A stretch of DNA of 14,831 nucleotides, from assembly GCA_030673355.1 (NCBI GenBank), contig DAOVJF010000013.1:1-14831 (forward strand). Direction: 5' to 3'. This stretch comes from Planctomycetota bacterium. GTDB lineage: Bacteria; JAJVIF01; JAPKYR01. Each line of letters begins with the position of its first letter. The first letter of the stretch is position 1. The notes under the pieces are model-generated. The model had not been told where the DNA came from, did no database searches, and worked only from the letters and a program-made list of their open reading frames with translations. Position numbers and translations under genes: made by a program. This document shows positions 7,878 to 13,553 of the stretch, piece after piece.

Positions 7878-10547
7878 TTACCAACCCTCAGCAGGCATCG
7901 GGTAGTAGAAGAAATCGTTGTAATCGCTGCCGGCACCTTCCATGTCGACCATTATAATATTGCGGATATCAGGATCGGTGTTGACAGCGAAGCAGTGCGG
8001 ATTGTCCCAGGATCCATACGATGGCCCTACAATCATGTCATTCAGCACATTCAGGTCGGTATCGAGACGCATCAGGTGTACATGCACTTCGCCGTCCCAT
8101 GTCTGGTACATAACCATCAGGCGACAGTTCTCAACTGACAGGTCGGTGTGATCGAAATCAATGTCCATCCTTGTCGCGCCGGAATATGGATGCGAGCATA
8201 CAGAGCCCGAACCAGGATAAAGATCGGCTTCCATTACCCACATTGGAGGTGACTGGCTGATATCGTACTTGACGAATATTTCACCCCAGGTACTCCACGC
8301 GTAAAGAATCATGCAGTCTTCCGAATAGCTGATCGCAATATCTGCCACAAGGTCACAAACGTCAGTACCGTATGGATAGGTTACCGTTAGATCAGAATTC
8401 AATTCTAACCTGTCGGCGAGATTTTCAACGTAATATGGTGCGGATTCCTGAAGTTCGTAGTGTCTTAACTGCCAGACAGGATCAAGAATCTCCTGAGGTT
8501 GGCCGGGATATTCTCCCCGAAGGTCGGTAACCAGCCACAGATCGCCATCCCTGTCGAAATCGATCGCGGGAATTACGGAATACTTGCCCGGATATGCATC
8601 GGGAGTGGTCTCAACCACAACTGAATCGATCAGGTTACCGTCCTCATCAATAATCTGAACAGTGTCGAACATCCGTCCGTTGACTACGCCAAGATGGGCA
8701 TTAGCTGGATTCTGATCGATCGCGGCAGTCATCCCTACATAAAATTCACTGCCATCATGGCTTCCCGGGAGTGTGAAATACTCAGTGACCGGGGCGTCGG
8801 ATGGATTGTCCGGATCGAATAATATGTAGTATCCAGTGTAGTCGCCAATAACATCCCTGTCCCTCTTCATGACGCATTGACCGGCATAGTTTCCGGTTTC
8901 AAGAATCGCGATATCGCCTTTCTGGCAGTTCTTGATCCAGGAAATACCGTCAGTCAGTAAATATTTGGCGTCGTAATCGTGAATCCCGTCGGCACAGTCG
9001 ACTATGAAACCGTTTTCGAGAATTCCATCTTCAAGATCGGGATTGATAACAGCTACATCGTATATGCCATCATGGACCAGTGTCAGATCGAGATCGCTCG
9101 TGATTTGCGTACCCGCACCGCCCATGATCTCATTATCGAATTCAACCGTCCCATTTTCCAAACTCCGAAGTTCTACCTGTGCACCGGACTGGAAGAACAT
9201 GCCTTCAACAAGCACATCCACGAGCTGATCCCCGGATTGTCCGGTATTGGGATCTATACTTATTACCACCGGGGAATGCTGCATAACCGGCTCATCCATA
9301 ATGTACACACTTGTCAGAAAGTAAGAACCCAGCGGCCCGGATGGGAAATCGAATTGATCCCCATTAGCTACCTGGGGCTGATAGCCGAATTCATCCGATG
9401 CTTCCACGGTAACCAGCAATTCTTCATCGCCCGAATGAGTCAGGGACAGGTTCCCAAGCGTGACCTGGTACACGCTCGATGTCGGTCCGTCGGGCAGTAC
9501 TGTAGCGGTTGGGAGTACATCGAGGGGCGCCATCAGCATGGGTGATTCAATCCAGATGCCGTTGATCTCGCCGGGAACACCCTCCGGATTACCCATCGCC
9601 TGCCAGTCATAGACCCTTATATCCATGTTAATTTCGCCGCCATAAATATTTGGGCTTTCCCACCAGGCGGTGCTCTCGGTCTGGAGGACACTCACACAGT
9701 ACGCTTCATTCATGTTGGCAGTAAGTGGATATGAGTCGGGGGGATATTCCGGGGCGCCGCCAGGGTCCGGGAGATCCCAACTCGTGTCGATTGCGTAATT
9801 GAATGTGAAATCCGGAGTATCGCCGTCCATCCTGAACTGAATGAACATCGGGCGCGATAAAACTCCCGAGCCCACTTCGAAAGATCCGCGGGTAGACGGA
9901 TCAAGTGTCCAGACCGGTTCATCATAGTCAAATGCGGATGCGTAATATTTATATCCGTTGAGAGTCGCCGTTGGATAAACATCGAATCCGAGCACGCCTT
10001 TTGTGTAACCGAACAGGATATCGTACGAGGTAAATTCCTGCGCGTTCCACCAGCGTGTATATCCATCAGCATTAAGGAGACGGGTTTCGTCCGCAGATGC
10101 GTAAATTACCTCCGGATCGTGAGCCGTTGCCTGGGTCCCGTTGGAAATAATAATTCCGCGAAGGTCGAAAGTTCGGAAAATCGGATTCCCGGGGATCGGG
10201 TGAATGATATTAAAGTCTACTTCTATATACCCCTGGGCTATCTGTGAAATATCAATAATCGAAACAGAAATTAGATTTACCGGAGTTGCCGGAGGCTGCA
10301 TAAGCCTGAGTACGTTCGCGGTGAATTCAGTTGTCCGTAACGGAACAGGTTCCACTGTCAGATTATCAGGATCGATTAAAATGTCGTAGTACCCAAGCAG
10401 GAAGTGCGACGAAGCAGCGTCTGAAATCTTTGAGGCACCGGTGATTCCCGGATCGGCAGGTGGAGATGTCACCAAACCGTTACCGTTCGAGCACGAGAGA
10501 AGGAAAATCAGAGATAAAATAAAAACCGCAAGAAATCGATTAAACAT
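7878..10547 (-). CDS. Large lipoprotein with TIG/IPT domain and family-specific N-terminal module
   Basis: This 889-residue predicted lipoprotein has a signal peptide and lipobox LLSC (Cys19), followed by SNGNGLVTSPP, which resembles the post-Cys sequence of the LVIVD lipoprotein. Residues about 40-270 form a module shared with the lipoprotein that begins at 13554. Common landmarks are LLGYxxL, ExxPxR, NVLRL, HPxP, FDLRGI, LLNADGY and ATLNGY. A TIG/IPT beta-sandwich follows at about 423-516 (VVISIDPNTGQSGDQLVDV… through VINPDLEDG). The C-terminal ~370 residues are beta-rich with tryptophan and DxDGD-like turns (AIDFDRDGDLWLVTD); the fold is not recognised. No catalytic motif is evident, and a surface or secreted binding role is inferred. 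The Shine-Dalgarno is GAGGTG, six bases before the ATG. The gene is preceded by about 530 bases of non-coding DNA containing a MITE-like element and is probably transcribed alone. Confidence 0.85.
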   Translation of the reverse strand: MFNRFLAVFILSLIFLLSCSNGNGLVTSPPADPGITGASKISDAASSHFLLGYYDILIDPDNLTVEPVPLRTTEFTANVLRLMQPPATPVNLISVSIIDISQIAQGYIEVDFNIIHPIPGNPIFRTFDLRGIIISNGTQATAHDPEVIYASADETRLLNADGYTRWWNAQEFTSYDILFGYTKGVLGFDVYPTATLNGYKYYASAFDYDEPVWTLDPSTRGSFEVGSGVLSRPMFIQFRMDGDTPDFTFNYAIDTSWDLPDPGGAPEYPPDSYPLTANMNEAYCVSVLQTESTAWWESPNIYGGEINMDIRVYDWQAMGNPEGVPGEINGIWIESPMLMAPLDVLPTATVLPDGPTSSVYQVTLGNLSLTHSGDEELLVTVEASDEFGYQPQVANGDQFDFPSGPLGSYFLTSVYIMDEPVMQHSPVVISIDPNTGQSGDQLVDVLVEGMFFQSGAQVELRSLENGTVEFDNEIMGGAGTQITSDLDLTLVHDGIYDVAVINPDLEDGILENGFIVDCADGIHDYDAKYLLTDGISWIKNCQKGDIAILETGNYAGQCVMKRDRDVIGDYTGYYILFDPDNPSDAPVTEYFTLPGSHDGSEFYVGMTAAIDQNPANAHLGVVNGRMFDTVQIIDEDGNLIDSVVVETTPDAYPGKYSVIPAIDFDRDGDLWLVTDLRGEYPGQPQEILDPVWQLRHYELQESAPYYVENLADRLELNSDLTVTYPYGTDVCDLVADIAISYSEDCMILYAWSTWGEIFVKYDISQSPPMWVMEADLYPGSGSVCSHPYSGATRMDIDFDHTDLSVENCRLMVMYQTWDGEVHVHLMRLDTDLNVLNDMIVGPSYGSWDNPHCFAVNTDPDIRNIIMVDMEGAGSDYNDFFYYPMPAEGW

Positions 10548-10725
10548 TAAAGCACCTCGTTAATTGCTTAGGAGACCAGGCAGGATACTATGAAATTCGT
10601 TTCAGTGAATACCCTTATGATAATAATAACACAAAATCCCTGAAAAATAGCAGTAGCATGACCGTAAGGGGCTGTTGAAAAAGTACTAAGACCAATCCTA
10701 TTAATTAAATATTGATTCGAGATCG

Positions 10726-10763
10726 GGGACACCTCTTTTCGCCCGTCGAAAAGCAGGTGTCCC
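10726..10763. repeat. Central hairpin of the MITE-like element
   Basis: GGGACACCT-CTTTTCG (10726-10741) pairs with CGAAAAG-C-AGGTGTCCC (10747-10763): 16 base pairs with a single bulged C and a five-base loop CCCGT. Confidence 0.8.
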
Positions 10764-10834
10764 TCTAAATTCCAATCAATTTTTGTTTAACAGGATTGGA
10801 CTAAATCCCCGTAGCGCAGGACGCCGGCCTGCAG

Positions 10835-10868
10835 TACCGCGGACGGCCCGTCCGCATGGAGAGCGGTA
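10835..10868. repeat. GC-rich hairpins in the right half of the element
   Basis: GCGGACG (10839-10845) pairs with CGTCCGC (10849-10855) around a three-base loop. An alternative outer stem pairs TACCGC (10835-10840) with GCGGTA (10863-10868). The two share bases and would compete. Confidence 0.6.
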
Positions 10869-11005
10869 TCGGAAGTTTTGATCCCTTGTGATTTTTCAGT
10901 CTAATAACTTTTTCAACAGCCCCTGACACTCAGGCTACTGTGATGACGCTCTCATTACCACTCCATGACGGTCGTGGCTCTGATAGTGCAATTGTTTTTT
11001 ACCAA

Positions 11006-11040
11006 AAAGAAAACCCCCCGAGCGACGTAGCGGGGGGGGT
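11006..11040 (-). terminator. Intrinsic terminator of rpoD
   Basis: Read on the minus strand, a run of C (11032-11039 complement), a short spacer and CGGGGGG (11014-11020 complement) form a very GC-rich stem, followed by TTTTCTTTTT. It begins about 40 bases after the rpoD stop codon, in the right orientation. Confidence 0.85.
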
Positions 11041-11081
11041 ATGAATGCAAATGATTCGTTTTTTATGGTCAATGCCCAACC

Positions 11082-12296
11082 TTACAGATCTAGGAAATCT
11101 TTGACCCGGACACTTCGTTTCTGGCTCTTAAGCCTCCGGAGCGCCTTGGCCTCGATCTGTCTGATCCGTTCCCGCGTTACGCCGAATTCACGTCCGACTT
11201 CCTCTAATGTGTAGTAGTGGCCGTCATCAAAACCGAACCGCCTTCGAATGACACGTCGCTCCCTGTCTGTAAGTGTAGAAAGGACTCTCTCAAGCTCCTC
11301 CCTTAAGAGAAGCTTCATAGCGGAGTTATCGGGATTGGGTATGTGATGGTCTTCGAGGAAATGCTGGAGCTGTGAATTCTCATCCTCGCCGATCGGCGTC
11401 TCGAGCGAGATTGGCCGCTGGGCGATTTTACGAATTTCCTGTACCTTGGAGGCGGGCATATTCATTTTACAGCCCAGCTCGTGCGGTGTGGGCTCGGTGC
11501 CCTTTTTCTGGGAAATTTCGCTGGATGCTTTCTTGAGTTTATTGATTTTCTCAACGATATGAACGGGTTTCCGGATGATGTCCTCCTGGTCAGCGAGTGC
11601 CCTTGTGATGGCCTGACGGATCCACCAGGTCGCGTATGTGGAGAACTTGAAACCCTTGGTATAGTCGAATTTCTGAACCGCCCTCATCAGCCCAAGGTTA
11701 CCTTCCTGTACGAGGTCGAGGAAACTCAGTCCCTGTGTTTTGTATTTTTTGGCGATAGATACAACCAATCGAAGGTTGGCGGTAGTCAGTTTCTTACGGG
11801 CCACTTCCTTTTGGATATCATTAAATTCTTCACCATCGATAATTTTCGCCAGCCTGACCTCTTCATTGGAAGTTATAAGCGGGACCCAACCGATTTCCCT
11901 CAGGTAGATCTTGACCGAATCGTCGATCTTGATATCGTGAGAGAACTTGATGTCGGAGTCCATGAGATGTTTGGGGTCGGCTTTTCGCTTGGTTAGAGCA
12001 TCGGCTAGACGCGGTGTCTTGAAAACATCGAAAGTCATCGGTTTTTTTCGGGATTTTGTTGTTCTTTTACCCGCATTTCCATTTGACGGTCGACGAATGA
12101 GAAGACAAATGCGTTTGCGCTCGATTGAGCGGTAAATAGCATCAAGCTCATCGCGATTGACTTTCAGGCACAGCTTTACAGTTTCGCGCACCTCCTTTTT
12201 TGTTAACCACCCCTTTTCTTTTCCACGACATAACAAGCTCTTGTAAAGGTCGTGTTTACAAACTTTCTGTGGCACGAACATTTGCCGCTCTGGCAT
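11082..12296 (-). CDS. rpoD: Primary sigma factor of the sigma-70 family
   Basis: This is the RNA polymerase primary sigma subunit, about 404 residues from the ATG at 12296. Residue numbers here use that ATG. A region-1.1-like segment (about 15-65, KEKGWLTKKEVRE) is followed by a basic linker. Region 1.2 is DDSVKIYLREIGWVPLIT (about 125-142). Regions 2.1-2.4 run from ANLRLVVSIAKKYK to FSTYATWWIRQAITRA (about 173-234) and contain the -10-recognition Gln and Thr in RQAIT. Region 3 follows, and region 4.2 has the helix-turn-helix TLEEVGREFGVTRERIRQIE (about 363-382). The segment after region 2.4 reads DQEDIIRKPVHIVEKINK, not the usual DQARTIRIPVHMIETINK, but keeps the His and Glu of region 3.0. 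The start is uncertain: GTG codons at 12311 and 12308 are in frame, and the second overlaps the stop of a short leader ORF. The gene ends at a clear terminator. An upstream terminator-like hairpin could attenuate it. Confidence 0.95.
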   Translation of the reverse strand: MPERQMFVPQKVCKHDLYKSLLCRGKEKGWLTKKEVRETVKLCLKVNRDELDAIYRSIERKRICLLIRRPSNGNAGKRTTKSRKKPMTFDVFKTPRLADALTKRKADPKHLMDSDIKFSHDIKIDDSVKIYLREIGWVPLITSNEEVRLAKIIDGEEFNDIQKEVARKKLTTANLRLVVSIAKKYKTQGLSFLDLVQEGNLGLMRAVQKFDYTKGFKFSTYATWWIRQAITRALADQEDIIRKPVHIVEKINKLKKASSEISQKKGTEPTPHELGCKMNMPASKVQEIRKIAQRPISLETPIGEDENSQLQHFLEDHHIPNPDNSAMKLLLREELERVLSTLTDRERRVIRRRFGFDDGHYYTLEEVGREFGVTRERIRQIEAKALRRLKSQKRSVRVKDFLDL

Positions 12297-12304
12297 AGAC
12301 AATA

Positions 12305-12436
12305 TCACCACCGTAGTGTGAAGTTAACCTCGTTAGACGGTATAAAATTACCGTCCCTCAATATATTGGATGCTGTTTTTCTGAAAAGTTGCATATTGAA
12401 CGCAAAAAAAATCGGCGAGGTCTCACGCCTCACCAT
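12305..12436 (-). CDS. Possible 43-residue leader ORF overlapping the rpoD start
   Basis: The ATG at 12436 opens 43 codons (MVRRETSPIF…NFTLRW). Its TGA overlaps an in-frame GTG of rpoD (GTGA), the arrangement expected for translational coupling. Its first codons form one arm of the intrinsic-terminator hairpin. The Shine-Dalgarno is weak (CAGGG, seven to eight bases upstream) and the peptide is not recognised. It may be chance; comparison across relatives would decide. Confidence 0.22.
   Translation of the reverse strand: MVRRETSPIFFAFNMQLFRKTASNILRDGNFIPSNEVNFTLRW
12336..12355. repeat. Hairpin in the rpoD leader
   Basis: GACGGTA (12336-12342) and TACCGTC (12349-12355) form a perfect 7-bp stem with a six-base AT-rich loop. 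It lies about 25-45 bases before the possible GTG start codons and has no T-tract, so it is not a terminator. It could affect rpoD translation or mRNA stability. Confidence 0.45.
12360..12387 (-). promoter_or_regulatory. Possible second rpoD promoter
   Basis: On the minus strand, TTTTCA (12382-12387, 4/6) is followed by a 16-base spacer and TATATT (12360-12365, 5/6). It lies downstream of the leader terminator and would give rpoD an unattenuated transcript. Support is from hexamers only. Confidence 0.3.
12404..12434 (-). terminator. Intrinsic terminator upstream of rpoD (attenuator or small-RNA end)
   Basis: On the minus strand, GGTGAGG pairs with CCTCGCC (seven pairs including one wobble) around loop CGTGAGA. 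It is followed two bases later by eight T residues. It lies about 100-127 bases after the start expected from the consensus promoter and about 110 bases before the rpoD ATG. Confidence 0.6.
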
Positions 12437-12531
12437 GGATTAGCCCTGCCAGCCATTTTCACCCATACCAAAGGCCGGCAGTTCCCGCTTCTCCACTCAA
12501 TCTTCCTCCAAAGCAAACCTTACTAAAGCCC
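12404..12531 (-). ncRNA. Candidate small RNA or attenuated leader before rpoD
   Basis: A transcript of about 127 bases is defined by a near-consensus promoter (start near 12531) and an intrinsic terminator (12404-12434). Its 5' part is purine-rich with GGAGGA and TGGAG motifs. A strong central hairpin pairs CTGCCGGCC with GGCTGGCAG (12446-12454 and 12473-12481, nine pairs with one G-U). It does not match the 4.5S, 6S, RNase P or common riboswitch patterns I could check by eye. It could be a stand-alone RNA, or the 5' leader of rpoD with regulated read-through. Confidence 0.4.
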
Positions 12532-12537
12532 ACAAGT

Positions 12538-12566
12538 TATATACTCGACGTTTACGCATCCGTCAA
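12538..12566 (-). promoter_or_regulatory. Near-consensus sigma-70 promoter toward rpoD
   Basis: On the minus strand, TTGACG (12561-12566, 5/6) is followed by a 17-base spacer and TATATA (12538-12543, 4/6). It fits the sigma factor encoded next to it. The transcript would run through the hairpin-terminator unit before reaching rpoD, with a leader of about 235 bases. Confidence 0.65.
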
Positions 12567-12706
12567 GACGCAATAGCTAAAGAAAATTAAAAAAAATAAA
12601 TCACATTTTTTATACGTTTTGGTCGGATTTTTGCATAACAAGAGTTTAGTAATGTGGTCAGAACACCTCTTTCCAGCGAGATTTCCATTTTCCGCCCTTT
12701 ATCTCC

Positions 12707-12712
12707 TATAAT
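12707..12712 (+). promoter_or_regulatory. -10 element before rsmI
   Basis: There is a perfect TATAAT 21 bases before the ATG at 12734. No good -35 is seen at 17 bases; TTTCCA (4/6) is at 19. If used, the 5' leader would be only about 15 bases, with GGGG (12720-12723) as the ribosome site. Confidence 0.45.
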
Positions 12713-12733
12713 AACAAGCGGGGTAAATTGTTC

Positions 12734-13441
12734 ATGACAGACGCCGCAATCCTGTATATTGTCGCCACGCCTATCGGAAATCTCGAGGATTTGACATACC
12801 GTGCTGTCCGAATTCTCGGGGAGGTCGATGTCCTTGCCTGCGAGGATACCAGACGGACCAGAACTCTACTTGGAAAATATGATATCTCCCGACCGGCGAA
12901 AATTATCTCGTATCGTGAGAAGAACGAAATTACCGCTGTCAAGGGCATTATAAAACTCCTGGGAGAGGGGAAATCGGTCGCTGTATGCTCCGACGCGGGT
13001 TACCCGGGCCTCTCCGATCCCGGCTACAGGTTAATCAGGGAAGCTGCCGGACTCGGCTTTGAAGTGGTCGTCCTTCCGGGTGCATCCGCGATAGCGACAG
13101 CGATCGTGTCATCCGGACTTCCAACTGATTCATACACCTTTCTCGGGTTCCCTCCACGGAAAAAAAATCAGATGGCCAGATTTTTTAATAAAGAAAAAGA
13201 CAATACTCATACCCTGGTGATATTTGAATCGCCGTTCAGAGTGGGGGTAACGCTGGAATCAGCTTTAACAGTTCTGGGGGACCGAATGGGGGCGGTATGT
13301 ATCGAGCTTACAAAAAAATTCGAGAGAATCCACAGGGGGTACCTGTCGGACCTCGCTGATAAGTTCAGGGACAGGAAAATCAAGGGCGAGGTCACAATAG
13401 TAATTGCGGGAAATAATCCGAAATTTACACGATCCGTTTAA
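12734..13441 (+). CDS. rsmI: 16S rRNA (cytidine-1402 2'-O)-methyltransferase
   Basis: RsmI methylates the 2'-OH of C1402 in the decoding centre of 16S rRNA, using S-adenosylmethionine. The 235-residue product shows the tetrapyrrole-methylase fold motifs in order: YIVATPIGNLEDLTYRA (8-24), CEDTRRTRTLL (36-46), the SAM loop SDAGYPGLSDPGYRLI (86-101, usually AGTPxISDPG), LPGASA (114-119), FLGFPPRKK (136-144), FESPFR (164-169, usually YESPHR) and ELTKKFERIHRG (191-202). It ends shortly after EVTIVIAGNN, so it lacks the C-terminal extension of about 50 residues found in E. coli RsmI (286 residues). This looks like a natural short form, not a truncation, because the catalytic domain is complete. 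An in-frame TTG at 12728 is an alternative start; ATG is preferred. rpoD lies divergently upstream. Confidence 0.95.
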   Translation: MTDAAILYIVATPIGNLEDLTYRAVRILGEVDVLACEDTRRTRTLLGKYDISRPAKIISYREKNEITAVKGIIKLLGEGKSVAVCSDAGYPGLSDPGYRLIREAAGLGFEVVVLPGASAIATAIVSSGLPTDSYTFLGFPPRKKNQMARFFNKEKDNTHTLVIFESPFRVGVTLESALTVLGDRMGAVCIELTKKFERIHRGYLSDLADKFRDRKIKGEVTIVIAGNNPKFTRSV

Positions 13442-13481
13442 GTCTGCGTCCATCGAAATATTTCCTCTTATTCATATCTGG

Positions 13482-13510
13482 TTGTGTAACATCTAATTAG
13501 GCGATAGAAT
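13482..13510 (+). promoter_or_regulatory. Promoter of the 3' lipoprotein gene
   Basis: TTGTGT (13482-13487, 3/6) is followed by a 17-base spacer and TAGAAT (13505-13510, 5/6). The expected start near 13517 gives a leader of about 37 bases. No terminator is seen between rsmI and this site, so some read-through is possible. Confidence 0.45.
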
Positions 13511-13540
13511 GTATACGCAAAAAGAATGCTCCAAGGGCCA

Positions 13541-13546
13541 GGGAGG
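13541..13546 (+). promoter_or_regulatory. Ribosome binding site deciding the lipoprotein start
   Basis: GGGAGG ends seven bases before the ATG at 13554. An in-frame ATG at 13509 lacks such a site and lies upstream of the predicted transcript start. Confidence 0.75.
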
Positions 13547-13553
13547 TTCCAAA

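Larger units (their letters stand above)
10651..10940. mobile_element. MITE-like element with imperfect 34-bp terminal inverted repeats
   Basis: The left end 10651-10684 and right end 10907-10940 match as inverted repeats at 30 of 34 positions. The inner 18 bases (AGGGGCTGTTGAAAAAGT and its complement) are perfect. The interior has a second inverted pair (CCAATCCT at 10692-10699 and AGGATTGG at 10792-10799) and a long central hairpin, so the left half is nested like a palindrome. A GC-rich block (about 10806-10900) lengthens only the right half. No ORF or transposase is present, and no target-site duplication is visible, so the exact borders are uncertain. A non-autonomous element moved in trans is the best reading; a large regulatory or terminator structure is the alternative. 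Confidence 0.55.

Noticed and set aside
8979..9545. A 188-residue plus-strand reading frame inside the 889-residue lipoprotein gene
   Set aside because: It is antisense to a well-supported gene, has no recognisable motif and no convincing ribosome site; it is a shadow of biased codons.
10651..10940. A degraded insertion sequence carrying a transposase remnant
   Set aside because: No frame in the element gives a stretch resembling a transposase; only inverted repeats and hairpins are present.
11481..11996. A 171-residue plus-strand reading frame inside rpoD
   Set aside because: It is antisense to conserved sigma regions 1.2-3 and has no protein-like motif of its own.
12404..12531. 6S RNA or 4.5S RNA upstream of rpoD
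   Set aside because: The long rod with a central bubble expected for 6S and the conserved GGAAGCAGCC-type loop of 4.5S RNA are not seen.
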